From the NCBI GenBank assembly GCA_903937035.1, contig CAIZXS010000021.1, positions 1-45,564 on the forward strand: 45,564 nucleotides of DNA, written 5' to 3'. Position 1 is the stretch's first letter; each line of letters opens with the position of its first letter. Of the stretch, positions 11,148 to 18,497 are shown piece after piece. This DNA is from an uncultured bacterium (GTDB lineage Bacteria; Patescibacteriota; Minisyncoccia; Moranbacterales; UBA2206). The translations under genes and the position numbers were made by a program. The notes under the pieces were generated by a model. That model searched no databases and was not told the DNA's origin. It saw only the letters and a program-made list of their open reading frames with translations.

Positions 11148-11180
11148 AAAAAAAGACCTATTACTGCTCCGTGATAGGTC
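11148..11180 (-). terminator. Intrinsic terminator after the MFS transporter gene
   Basis: GACCTATCAC and GTAATAGGTC form a stem around a 6-base loop, followed on the minus strand by seven T residues. It begins about 25 bases after the MFS stop codon. Confidence 0.85.
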
Positions 11181-11204
11181 AAATCATTATTCACTTCGTC
11201 AGAA

Positions 11205-12404
11205 TTAGGCTGTTCGACGTCTGAATTTTCTCACTATTTTATTTTCTGATAAATAAAAAGCAGGCACCAAAGCAGAAAATACCACTAAAGCCGCTAAAAT
11301 AAAAATGGCAGAAAGAGGTAAAAACAATAAAAGAACAAAAGAAAGGCTAGCCGCCAAGATGTAGCCAACCGGCATCGCCGTACGAAAAAAACCAATAAGG
11401 TCAACGTCGTCACCGTCAATTCGTTTGTAGAAATAGGAATCACGCAAAATTTCCACCATTGCCGCTCCGATTCTTGTCAAAAGCAGAACCAGCGACCAAG
11501 CGAGAACACTTGGTGAATTAGTTAAAAATACTATAATAGCAGAAAATGCCATGATAGAAAGAGCAAGTATCAAAAGCTTTTTTTCTCCCATTTTTTTATC
11601 GGCGAGAAATCCCATTGGATATTGCAAGACCACAAAAGGCAAAAGCATCACAGAAAAAATAATACCGATCTGGTTCCAGTTCAATCCCAAGTCCATAAGA
11701 TAAATGGGCATATAAATTATCATCAATGCAAAAAAGAATTCTAAGACAAAAGAGATGTAATAGATATACAAAACATTCTTCCGCTTGTAAACTTTCTTCA
11801 ACAAATCAATAACAGAAATGTCCGTGCTCGTTTTACCATTCGTATCACGGAGCTTAAGCAGGGCATAAAAAAATACTAAAATATTAAATATTAGAAGGAA
11901 AAGGAATATACCAGAAAAATCAAATCTTCCCAAGAGTCGCGTTGAAACGAACGGTCCCAGAAGGAATCCCGCATTCAAAATAGTTAGATGCTTTCCACGA
12001 ATTCTTCCCGACTCCTTGTCGCAAGAAAAAGATTCCAAAATCGTATCAAGACTCACCCACTCCAAACCAGAAGATATCACATAAAGCATCAACACAAAGA
12101 TGCCCCAGCTTGATGGATGAGAATTAGTTAGAAAAATAAGACTGATTATTTTAAATACCAAAACAAGTAAGAAAACACTAGTTTTTCCTAGTGTTCGCGC
12201 CAATTTATGCATATTCAAAAGAATCAAGAGTAGAATCGAATAGGCAATAAAATAAAAACCGCCAACATTTTCCGTTCCAGAGGCTTCCTTGAAATAGGAA
12301 GACATCACATAAATCAAAACGGCCTGGGAAAATCCCAGAAAAAAAGAAATATAGCCGATGGTTTTTGTTTTTTTTCGATCCAAATGTTCTTTGTGTTTTG
12401 GCAT
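11205..12404 (-). CDS. Major facilitator superfamily transporter
   Basis: The 399-residue protein is almost entirely hydrophobic segments separated by short charged loops, as in 11-12-helix MFS carriers. A basic cytoplasmic loop around residues 130-140 (DKESGRIRGKH) and the central stretch LADKKMGEKK after a PMGF motif near residue 265 resemble the interdomain MFS signature loops. The substrate cannot be read from the sequence; drug or metabolite efflux is possible. It lies 47 bases downstream of aspS and ends in an intrinsic terminator, so it is probably the last gene of that transcript. The start is the first ATG; no strong Shine-Dalgarno is visible. Confidence 0.8.
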   Translation of the reverse strand: MPKHKEHLDRKKTKTIGYISFFLGFSQAVLIYVMSSYFKEASGTENVGGFYFIAYSILLLILLNMHKLARTLGKTSVFLLVLVFKIISLIFLTNSHPSSWGIFVLMLYVISSGLEWVSLDTILESFSCDKESGRIRGKHLTILNAGFLLGPFVSTRLLGRFDFSGIFLFLLIFNILVFFYALLKLRDTNGKTSTDISVIDLLKKVYKRKNVLYIYYISFVLEFFFALMIIYMPIYLMDLGLNWNQIGIIFSVMLLPFVVLQYPMGFLADKKMGEKKLLILALSIMAFSAIIVFLTNSPSVLAWSLVLLLTRIGAAMVEILRDSYFYKRIDGDDVDLIGFFRTAMPVGYILAASLSFVLLLFLPLSAIFILAALVVFSALVPAFYLSENKIVRKFRRRTA

Positions 12405-12451
12405 GTTTTTTTGTTTTTGAAAGTTTTGCAGTCCCTAAGAGCCTGCGGATG

Positions 12452-13801
12452 TTACGGCGTAATTCGCTTTACATCACGAGGAAACAAAATCGCCTCTTTA
12501 ATACTTCCCAAAGCGAGAATTTTCTGCACGATCCGTTCTGATCCTAAGCCCCAGCCTCCATGAGCCGGCATACCGAGCTTAAAAATATCCAAGTAATGCT
12601 CAAAGTCTTCGGGTTTTAGACCATGTTTTACAATACTGCTTCTCAATTGCTCATAATCATGAATTCGTTGTCCACCACTGGCAATCTCCACTCCGCGAAA
12701 CAACAAGTCAAATGTTTCAGTGTATTGACCATCAACGCTTGGCATGGAATAAAATGGTCGCACACTGACAGGATAGTGAGTCAAAAAAACGAAATCCGAA
12801 TTGTGATTCTTCTTTGCCCATTCGCAAATCAAACGCTCACCTTCGGGATCAATATCCACATCCTCCGATTTCTTGCCATATTCCTTATCTAGAATCTCCA
12901 AGGCTTCAGTAAGTCGCAGGCGTGGAAATTTATCTGAAAATAGAAGTTCACCTGCAGCATATTCGGAAAGTTCCGCCTGACAATTTTTTGAAATATCCAA
13001 AAGCATTCTCTGCATCACTTTTTCCAACGCGTCCATCACATCAGAAAAACTGTCGATAAATCCCATCTCAGCGTCAAGTCCTGTATATTCATTAACATGC
13101 CGAGTCGTAAAATGCGGCTCTGCTCGAAAAACTGTTCCGATTTCAAATACTCGCTCAAAAGCGCCCACTCCGGCCTGCTTATAAAACTGAGGACTCTGGG
13201 CTAGATATGCATCACGATCAAAATATTTTATCTTAAAAAAATTCGCACCACCCTCTGTCGCAGCAGAAAGAATTTTAGGCGTCTTAATCTCAAGAAAAGA
13301 ATTCTCTCGCATCACATCGCCATACGATTTAATCATTTCCGCATACACCTTGAAAATGTCATTAATTTTTTTGTTACGCAAAACCAAGTTACGATTATCC
13401 AAAAGCGTATTAAGATTGGCATCTAGCTCACTTTTAGCCACATCAAACGGCAGTTCTGCTTCAACTTTCGAAATAACCGTTATTTTTGCCGCCTCCAGTT
13501 CAATTTTTCCGGTCTTAGCATCTTTTTCCAATCCGCCTGGACGTTCCTTGACCAGCCCTTCGATTTCCACCACAAATTCACTACGAATATCCTTAGCATT
13601 TTGATAGGCACTCTCCTTATCAGGAATAACCACGATTTGCACAACGCCAGTCCGATCACGAAGATCGATAAAGATTAATTTGCCATGATCACGACGTGAA
13701 TTAACCCAGCCAGCTAATTTGACATATTGACCAATCATTCTTGGTGCATCAGAGATAAGCGTCCTTTCCATAAATTTCTTGTCCCCTACTAACTTAGACA
13801 T
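12452..13801 (-). CDS. aspS: Aspartyl-tRNA synthetase, archaeal-type short form
   Basis: This 449-residue class II synthetase charges tRNA-Asp. The N-terminal OB fold (GWVNSRRDHGKLIFIDLRD) binds the anticodon. Class II motif 2 is seen as FRAEPHFTTRHVNEYTGLD and motif 3 as GLGSERIVQ near the C-terminus. It lacks the ~100-residue GAD insertion of ordinary bacterial AspRS, so it is the archaeal/short type, which in many organisms is non-discriminating and also charges tRNA-Asn. Whether that holds here depends on a GatCAB or AsnRS not visible in the window. The first ATG has no Shine-Dalgarno; an internal ATG at 13771 (MERTLIS, the usual family start) is preceded by AGGGGA and is an equally plausible start. 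Confidence 0.93.
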   Translation of the reverse strand: MSKLVGDKKFMERTLISDAPRMIGQYVKLAGWVNSRRDHGKLIFIDLRDRTGVVQIVVIPDKESAYQNAKDIRSEFVVEIEGLVKERPGGLEKDAKTGKIELEAAKITVISKVEAELPFDVAKSELDANLNTLLDNRNLVLRNKKINDIFKVYAEMIKSYGDVMRENSFLEIKTPKILSAATEGGANFFKIKYFDRDAYLAQSPQFYKQAGVGAFERVFEIGTVFRAEPHFTTRHVNEYTGLDAEMGFIDSFSDVMDALEKVMQRMLLDISKNCQAELSEYAAGELLFSDKFPRLRLTEALEILDKEYGKKSEDVDIDPEGERLICEWAKKNHNSDFVFLTHYPVSVRPFYSMPSVDGQYTETFDLLFRGVEIASGGQRIHDYEQLRSSIVKHGLKPEDFEHYLDIFKLGMPAHGGWGLGSERIVQKILALGSIKEAILFPRDVKRITP

Positions 13802-13868
13802 TGCGCGGGTTAGTTCGGAAAATTAAAGTTTTAACAAAATTAAATCAAAATCCAGGAGATAATTCCAA

Positions 13869-14255
13869 TTATTCAAGAGGGGCTTCTTCATCACTGGTCA
13901 GTCTTTTGATTTCTTCCACCATCTCGCTTGGCGTATATTGCGACTTTGTAATGAAACCATTTGCACCAAGTGCCAGCACCTTCTCACGATCTTCTTTTTG
14001 ACTCATATTACTGGAAATTATAATTTTAATATTTGGATCATAATTGCCATTCCTCAAATTTTCAGTTACCTGGAAACCATCCATTTTAGGCAAAAGCAAA
14101 TCCAAGAGGATAGTATCGATCTTTTCCTTCTTGACGATTTCTAGGACTTGATCACCCGAGAAGGCAGTCAAAACTTCGTAACCTTTTTCTGTAAATTTCC
14201 GTTGATAAATTTCAGAAATCATCAAATCATCTTCAGCAATAAGCACTTTTGTCAT
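13869..14255 (-). CDS. Single-domain response regulator (CheY-like receiver)
   Basis: The 128-residue protein is a receiver domain only. The acidic pocket is E8-D9-D10, the phospho-acceptor is D52 in LLDLLLPKMDG, the switch serine is S81/S82 and the conserved lysine is K104 (FITKSQ). There is no output domain, so it probably acts by protein-protein interaction after phosphorylation by a histidine kinase not present here. It is 67 bases upstream of aspS on the same strand, has its own promoter, and ends in an acidic tail (DEEAPLE). Confidence 0.92.
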   Translation of the reverse strand: MTKVLIAEDDLMISEIYQRKFTEKGYEVLTAFSGDQVLEIVKKEKIDTILLDLLLPKMDGFQVTENLRNGNYDPNIKIIISSNMSQKEDREKVLALGANGFITKSQYTPSEMVEEIKRLTSDEEAPLE

Positions 14256-14317
14256 ATTTTTTGTTTTAAAAACGCTGTTAAACTAGCATATTTATGCTCT
14301 AATTAAACTTCTATTGA

Positions 14318-14345
14318 ATTATAGCTAATTGGCAGAAAAAATCAA
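14318..14345 (-). promoter_or_regulatory. Promoter of the response regulator
   Basis: Minus-strand TTGATT (14345-14340) and TATAAT (14323-14318) are separated by 16 bases. Transcription would start near 14311, about 55 bases upstream of the ATG. The -35 lies within 12-17 bases of the cysteine synthase stop codon. Confidence 0.65.
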
Positions 14346-14356
14346 ATCTTTGCGTC

Positions 14357-15253
14357 CTATTCACCCCAAAGCTTTGTGCTGAGATATTTTTCTCCGCGAT
14401 CAGGAAAAATAACCGCCATTCTTCCGGAGACATTCCGATTGGCTAGTTCGAATGCAGCAAGCATAGCAGCGCCAGAAGACATGCCCACAAAGACTCCTTC
14501 TTCCTTGGCAATTCGCCTTGCCATATCAAAAGCTTTTTCACTTTCAATATTTACAAATTCATCAATCTGATTCTTATCATAAATCGCCGGAACAATCGCT
14601 TCATCCATATTTTTAAGCCCTTGGATATAATGACCTTTTTCTGGGTAGGCACAAACAATTTTTATATTTGGATTATATTCTTTCAAATATTTCCCCACCC
14701 CCATAATCGTACCAGAAGTGCCAATTGAAGAAACAAAATAATCAATTTTTCCATCCATGTCATCCCAAATTTCCTTGGCAGTTGTTTCATAGTGGGCAAT
14801 CTTGTTGTAGACATTAGAAAACTGATCAGGCATGAAATATTTTTCAGGATTGTCTCTCACTAATTCTCTGGCTTTCACGATTGCACCATCTGTCCCCCTT
14901 CTCGCGTCAGTAAGAATTATTTTTGCCCCGAAAGCCTCAAGCATCTTCCTTCTTTCCATTGAAACTGCCGCACTCATTACAATTTCCACCGCATAACCTA
15001 AGACTGTTCCGATCATAGCAATTCCAATCCCGGTATTGCCTGAAGTCGGCTCGATAATAATCCTATCTTTCGTGAGCTCACCGTTCTCAATAGCATGCCC
15101 GAGCATTTTTAGCGCTACCCGGTCTTTAATACTCCCACCCGGATTCTGTCCCTCTAATTTGGCAAAGATTTCTAGATTAGGATTTGGATTGAGTTTGTTG
15201 ATTTTGATAAGCGGAGTATTTCCAATAGTTTCTAAAATATTTTGATAAAGCAT
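14357..15253 (-). CDS. cysK: Cysteine synthase (O-acetylserine sulfhydrylase family)
   Basis: This 298-residue PLP enzyme makes cysteine from O-acetylserine (or O-phosphoserine) and sulfide. The PLP lysine is K43 in GGSIKDR. The substrate loop is TSGNTG at 70-75, and the phosphate-binding glycine loop is GTSGTIMG near 178-185. The C-terminal SSGAA and FPDRGEKY motifs are family hallmarks. Length is normal. A CysM-type or cystathionine beta-synthase-like specificity cannot be excluded from motifs alone. It is the first large gene after a 200-base leader containing a Cys-rich ORF and a terminator, so expression is probably set by cysteine supply. Confidence 0.93.
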   Translation of the reverse strand: MLYQNILETIGNTPLIKINKLNPNPNLEIFAKLEGQNPGGSIKDRVALKMLGHAIENGELTKDRIIIEPTSGNTGIGIAMIGTVLGYAVEIVMSAAVSMERRKMLEAFGAKIILTDARRGTDGAIVKARELVRDNPEKYFMPDQFSNVYNKIAHYETTAKEIWDDMDGKIDYFVSSIGTSGTIMGVGKYLKEYNPNIKIVCAYPEKGHYIQGLKNMDEAIVPAIYDKNQIDEFVNIESEKAFDMARRIAKEEGVFVGMSSGAAMLAAFELANRNVSGRMAVIFPDRGEKYLSTKLWGE

Positions 15254-15281
15254 TATTTTTGATTTAAATTATTATATAAAT

Positions 15282-15303
15282 AAAAATCCCGACTGGTTCG
15301 GGA
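15282..15303 (-). terminator. Attenuator terminator upstream of cysteine synthase
   Basis: Minus-strand TCCCGA and TCGGGA pair across a 5-base loop and are followed by TTTTTA. It sits between the leader ORF stop (15330) and the cysK start (15253), so unless it is bypassed it would stop transcription before cysK. Its 5' arm includes CTCCC (15304-15300), which can alternatively pair with GGGAG (15351-15347) inside the leader ORF. Confidence 0.75.
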
Positions 15304-15329
15304 GTTTCTCAGATCTTTTTTGTTTATCT

Positions 15330-15431
15330 TTAACAGAAAAAAGCTGCTCCCTGCGCAATTAGGTGATTACAGCAACAGCAAAAAAGACTGTTTAGCTGAA
15401 AATTATGAGAATTAGCCTTTTTTGGATTCAT
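15330..15431 (-). CDS. Polycysteine leader peptide of the cysteine synthase gene
   Basis: A 33-codon ORF starts with ATG at 15431 and ends with TAA at 15330. Codons 18-21 are TGC TGT TGC TGT (four consecutive cysteines) and the last sense codon is another TGT, so 5 of 33 residues are Cys. It begins about 20 bases after the predicted transcription start, is followed 27 bases later by an intrinsic terminator, and then by cysK. This is the layout of amino-acid attenuators such as trpL or hisL, with cysteine as the sensed amino acid; polycysteine leader ORFs are known ahead of cysteine genes in mycobacteria. No clear Shine-Dalgarno is seen. An in-frame TAA lies just upstream of the ATG, so this is not the tail of a longer gene. 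Confidence 0.75.
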   Translation of the reverse strand: MNPKKANSHNFQLNSLFCCCCNHLIAQGAAFFC

Positions 15432-15457
15432 TTTTTTATAAGCTTTGACCTGAGATT

Positions 15458-15486
15458 AATATAGCCTAAAATTTGAAGTTAAGCAA
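15458..15486 (-). promoter_or_regulatory. cysK: Promoter of the cysteine synthase leader
   Basis: Minus-strand TTGCTT (15486-15481) and TATATT (15463-15458) are separated by 17 bases. The predicted start is near 15451, giving a leader of about 200 bases that contains the polycysteine ORF and the terminator. Confidence 0.7.
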
Positions 15487-15496
15487 ATGCGCCATA

Positions 15497-15525
15497 TTGC
15501 TTATTCTTCTAATTAACTATACAAT
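15497..15525 (+). promoter_or_regulatory. prfA: Promoter of prfA-prmC
   Basis: TTGCTT (15497-15502) and TACAAT (15520-15525) are spaced by 17 bases. The predicted start near 15532 gives an 18-base leader. It is divergent from the cysK promoter and the two -35 elements have the same sequence, 10 bases apart. Confidence 0.7.
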
Positions 15526-15549
15526 ACTAAAAGTAACAAAAATATCGCT

Positions 15550-16614
15550 ATGCGCGAACAAATTGAACAAATTAAAGCCGAATATGCCCAAATAGCCGAG
15601 GAGCTCAGTAATCCTTCGGTAGTTTTTGACACGCAAAAAATGACCCAGCTCTCCAAAAAGCAAGCGGAACTGAATGAGGTGATGCGTAAAATAGAAGAAC
15701 TTGAACTTGTCGAAAAAAATATGCGCGAAAACGCCGAAATCGTCAATAGCGAAGAAGACTCCGAAATGAAGCAAATGGCAATGGATGAAAACATCTCCCT
15801 ATCAGGAAAAAAGGCAATTCTAGATAAAGAGCTAGAAACACTTCTCTTGCCCAAAGACCCAAATGATGCAAAAAATGTTATTGTTGAAATTCGCGCCGGT
15901 GCTGGTGGTGATGAGTCAGCTCTTTTTGCTGCTAGTCTTTTCCGCATGTATTCCCACTATGCTGAAAGTAATCGCTGGCAACTAGTCCTTCTTAATTCAC
16001 ACCAAAATGGAGTTGGCGGATTCAAAGAAGTTGTTTTTGAAATAAATGGAGCTGGAGCTTATGGCAAGATGAAATATGAATCTGGAGTGCACCGTGTCCA
16101 AAGAATTCCTGAAACTGAAAAAAATGGACGTATCCATACCTCCACAGCCACTGTGGCAGTTTTAGCAGAAGCAGAGGAGTTTGACTTTAAGATTGAAGAA
16201 AAAGATATCCGGATTGACACCTTTTGCTCATCCGGCCCGGGCGGACAATCGGTCAACACTACAAAATCAGCCGTACGCATTACATATCTTCCCACAGGAA
16301 TGATTGTTTCTTGCCAAGATGAAAAATCTCAACTTAAGAATAAGGACAAGGCCATGAAAGTGCTCCGCTCACGTCTTTTGCAAGCCGAGGAAGAAAAGCG
16401 CAGTAAAGATCTGGGAGACCAAAGAAAATCCCAGATCGGCACAGGAGACCGCAGTGAAAAAATCAGAACCTACAATTTTCCTCAAGACCGCATCACTGAC
16501 CACCGCATCAAGCAAAACTGGAGCAATATCCATGGTACGCTAGAAGGCAATATCGAACCGATCATATCCGCTCTTGAAGAAGAAGATATAAAGATAAAAC
16601 TCGCCAACCTTTAA
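15550..16614 (+). CDS. prfA: Peptide chain release factor 1
   Basis: The 354-residue protein recognises UAA and UAG in the ribosomal A site and triggers peptidyl-tRNA hydrolysis. The catalytic GGQ is at residues 231-233 in [12 protein letters not shown]. The stop-recognition PxT motif is PET in [15 protein letters not shown], which identifies RF1 rather than RF2 (SPF). The N-terminal helical domain and length are standard. It starts at ATG 15550 without an obvious Shine-Dalgarno. The next gene, prmC, begins 4 bases after its stop, the common operon pairing of a release factor with its modifying enzyme. Confidence 0.96.
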   Translation: MREQIEQIKAEYAQIAEELSNPSVVFDTQKMTQLSKKQAELNEVMRKIEELELVEKNMRENAEIVNSEEDSEMKQMAMDENISLSGKKAILDKELETLLLPKDPNDAKNVIVEIRAGAGGDESALFAASLFRMYSHYAESNRWQLVLLNSHQNGVGGFKEVVFEINGAGAYGKMKYESGVHRVQRIPETEKNGRIHTSTATVAVLAEAEEFDFKIEEKDIRIDTFCSSGPGGQSVNTTKSAVRITYLPTGMIVSCQDEKSQLKNKDKAMKVLRSRLLQAEEEKRSKDLGDQRKSQIGTGDRSEKIRTYNFPQDRITDHRIKQNWSNIHGTLEGNIEPIISALEEEDIKIKLANL

Positions 16615-16618
16615 ACCT

Positions 16619-17506
16619 GTGATAACAATCCAAACCATCCTCAATAAATACAGGAAAAAAATAGACAGTCTTGATCTTGAACTCCTTGTCGCTCACGAGC
16701 TGAAAAAGTCTCGTGAGTTTGTTTTGGCGCATCCAGAAAGCACAGTGACTAGTAAACAGGAATCAGCAATTAGTAAACTACTCCGCAAAAGACTGCGGAA
16801 CGAACCGCTGGCTTACATTTTAGGTCAAAAAGAATTTTATGGTTTAGATTTTAAAGTTACCCGTGACACACTCATCCCCCGCCCAGAGACGGAACTTCTA
16901 GTCGAACAAGCACTACAACAAATATCTGTTATTAGAAATAATCCATTAAGCATCATTGACGTTGGCACAGGATCAGGAAATATTATCATTTCCATTGCAA
17001 AGAACAGTGGACAACTATCAATGAACAATAAAAACGCGAGATACTTCGCGATTGATATTTCAGAGAAAGCTTTAAAGGTTGCAAAATATAACGCCAAAAA
17101 ACATGCTTTAACAAAAATAAAGTTCTTGCGTGGAAATCTGCTTGATCCATTAATTAGAAATTTGAAATTAGAAATTAGAAATTCCAAAATTTTAATTTTG
17201 GCAAATCTCCCCTATCTCTCAAGAGAAATATATTCCGCCGCCACCCCAACTGTCAAAAACTTCGAACCAAAGTCTGCACTTTATAGTCCAAAGGCCGGAC
17301 TTGCGCATTATGAAAAACTTTTGAAGCAAATAAAAAAATTTACTGATCACTGTTCACTGATCACTGTTCACTGTTTCCTGGAAATCAGTCCTGAACAAAA
17401 AAAAGATTTAACTCTCTTGATTGAAAATATTCTCCCTTCCGCCGAAATTCAATTTGAAAAAGATTTAGCTGGTAAGTGGCGAATTTGTGTGATTAAATTA
17501 ATCTAA
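16619..17506 (+). CDS. prmC: Release factor glutamine methyltransferase
   Basis: The 295-residue SAM-dependent enzyme methylates the glutamine of the GGQ motif in release factors. The SAM-binding motif is DVGTGSGN from residue 114, preceded by the family segment FYGLDFKVTRDTLIPRPETE. The active-site NPPY motif reads NLPY (196-199), so a prolyl residue is replaced. It starts with GTG four bases after prfA, consistent with coupling. Two simple-sequence tracts lie in frame within the gene: 17151-17185 (AATTAGAAA-type units) and 17342-17374 (a 14-base unit repeated twice). They code for odd stretches around LKLEIRNSK and TDHCSLITVHC where family members usually have conserved sequence. Function is probably kept because the frame and flanking motifs survive. 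Confidence 0.92.
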   Translation: MITIQTILNKYRKKIDSLDLELLVAHELKKSREFVLAHPESTVTSKQESAISKLLRKRLRNEPLAYILGQKEFYGLDFKVTRDTLIPRPETELLVEQALQQISVIRNNPLSIIDVGTGSGNIIISIAKNSGQLSMNNKNARYFAIDISEKALKVAKYNAKKHALTKIKFLRGNLLDPLIRNLKLEIRNSKILILANLPYLSREIYSAATPTVKNFEPKSALYSPKAGLAHYEKLLKQIKKFTDHCSLITVHCFLEISPEQKKDLTLLIENILPSAEIQFEKDLAGKWRICVIKLI

Positions 17507-17515
17507 ATTCATATA

Positions 17516-17665
17516 CTCTTCTCCCTCCAGGAGAAGGTGAACCCGCCACGGCGGAGATGAGGGTGCTTTAGATAACACAAAGACTTAACTTAATTGATAA
17601 TTTTCTCTGCGTAGGTAAGAACCCTCACCTGTCCTACGGACATCCTCTCCCGAAGGGCGAGGAGA
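17516..17665. repeat. MITE/REP-like imperfect inverted repeat
   Basis: The left arm (17516-17565, starting CTCTTCTCCCTCC and ending GATGAGGGT) is an imperfect reverse complement of the right arm (17621-17665, starting ACCCTCACC and ending GGGCGAGGAG). Each arm carries its own small hairpin. No ORF is inside. The GC-rich arms contrast with AT-rich surroundings. A related hairpin lies at 34565-34586. Confidence 0.6.
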
Positions 17666-17676
17666 AATTATTCTAT

Positions 17677-17714
17677 ATAAAACAAAAACCGCGTGTTAGC
17701 GGTTTTTGTTTTAT
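17677..17714. terminator. Bidirectional intrinsic terminator
   Basis: A perfect 16-bp stem (ATAAAACAAAAACCGC paired with its complement) closes on a 6-base loop, GTGTTA, with A/T-rich outer ends that supply a T-run in both directions. It serves the end of prfA-prmC on the plus strand and the small Lys/Ala-rich gene on the minus strand. Confidence 0.85.
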
Positions 17715-17806
17715 ATCCAACGTTGATATAAGTCTTATGTCCGACATCATTGTCATAGACATAAAACACTACCCGAAATTTCGGGAATTCTCACTATACA
17801 AAAAGA

Positions 17807-17896
17807 CTATTTTTTCTTCTTAGCTACTTTCTTCTTAGCGACTTTTTTTACAGTCTTCTTTACAGCTTTTTTAGCTGCTTTTTTCTTTGCTGCCAT
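17807..17896 (-). CDS. 29-residue Lys/Ala-rich histone H1-tail-like peptide
   Basis: The ORF starts at ATG 17896 and ends at TAG 17807. It codes for 29 residues made only of K, A, V and T after the initial Met (MAAKKKAAKK...), with 16 lysines. A strong Shine-Dalgarno (AAAGGATGG) lies at the usual distance, and an AT-rich promoter is found upstream. The composition matches the C-terminal tails of bacterial histone H1-like and HU-tail proteins, so a nucleic-acid-binding, charge-neutralising role is inferred. A perfect 14-base palindrome at 17772-17785 lies just after the stop, and the bidirectional terminator at 17677-17714 follows. A chance ORF is unlikely given the ribosome-binding site and regular codon pattern, but expression is unproven. 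Confidence 0.75.
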   Translation of the reverse strand: MAAKKKAAKKAVKKTVKKVAKKKVAKKKK

Positions 17897-17997
17897 TTTA
17901 ATTCACCATCCTTTCTATTTTTATTTTTTTTCCAAAGTTTCGTTCAAGAAACTTCTCTGAAATATTTTTAATAATTTTGTTTCGACCTTTTATTTTA

Positions 17998-18034
17998 CAA
18001 AAATTATTTTTAAATTTTTTAGAAATAATTTTTG
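17998..18034 (-). other. Perfect 12-bp inverted repeat in the leader of the Lys/Ala-rich peptide gene
   Basis: CAAAAATTATTT (17998-18009) pairs exactly with AAATAATTTTTG (18023-18034) around a 13-base loop. It lies between the predicted promoter and the ribosome-binding site. Confidence 0.4.
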
Positions 18035-18041
18035 TATTTAA

Positions 18042-18069
18042 ATTATACAACATATATATTTTTATGCAA
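18042..18069 (-). promoter_or_regulatory. Promoter of the Lys/Ala-rich peptide gene
   Basis: Minus-strand TTGCAT (18069-18064) and TATAAT (18047-18042) are separated by 16 bases. The leader to the ATG would be about 140 bases. Confidence 0.65.
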
Positions 18070-18079
18070 TAGCAAAAAG

Positions 18080-18227
18080 TTATCCACAGTTATTTTTTTA
18101 AATAAAATAATATAAAACAAAATATTTCAATCTAATAGTGAAATTTTTTCAAATAAATAAATTATTTTAAAATAATTATTTCGGATAATAATTGCAAGAT
18201 ATTTTATTCATATAATTATTATTCACA
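18080..18227 (+). other. AT-rich stretch with two DnaA-box-like sites
   Basis: TTATCCACA (18080-18088) matches the DnaA-box consensus exactly, and TTATTCACA (18219-18227) fits TTATNCACA. The sequence between and around them is nearly all A and T. This could be a DnaA-titrating or origin-like region, but dnaA, dnaN and rpmH are not in the window and two boxes are few for an origin. Confidence 0.4.
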
Positions 18228-18345
18228 CAATAAAAAAATATTTATCAACTCCGACTTAGCAAAAAAATGTTAAAACACTGATTCGCATTTTACTTGCCAA
18301 ATTACCCCCAAATATACTACAAACTAAATTTAACGTCTTGTCTAG

Positions 18346-18373
18346 TTGACGCACACCTCAGCTTTGCTAAAAT
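18346..18373 (+). promoter_or_regulatory. Promoter of the single-pass membrane protein gene, with structured leader
   Basis: TTGACG (18346-18351) and TAAAAT (18368-18373) are separated by 16 bases. The leader of about 118 bases contains a perfect 16-base palindrome, TCCTGATTAATCAGGA (18450-18465), shortly before the ribosome-binding site AAAGGAAGG. Confidence 0.6.
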
Positions 18374-18497
18374 TTAATATTAGAAACCCGATTGCTAAAG
18401 AGCGATCACAGCTTCAACGCAAGCACATTAAAAATTTAAACCCAAAAAGTCCTGATTAATCAGGATATAGGGTAAACTAGAAAGGAAGGTGAAAATT

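Noticed and set aside
14285-14298. AGCATA/TATGCT palindrome as terminator of cysK
   Set aside because: The stem is only six base pairs with no T-run after it, and it lies downstream of the predicted response-regulator start site.
15254-15463. T-box or SAM riboswitch upstream of cysteine synthase
   Set aside because: No T-box sequence or SAM-riboswitch core was seen, while a translated Cys-rich ORF plus terminator explains the leader.
15513-15947. Minus-strand 144-codon frame opposite prfA
   Set aside because: It is Ser/Phe-rich antisense translation of a well-supported prfA gene.
18080-18227. Calling the AT-rich region the chromosomal origin
   Set aside because: Only two DnaA-like boxes, no dnaA/dnaN/rpmH nearby and no skew data; kept only as a site of interest.
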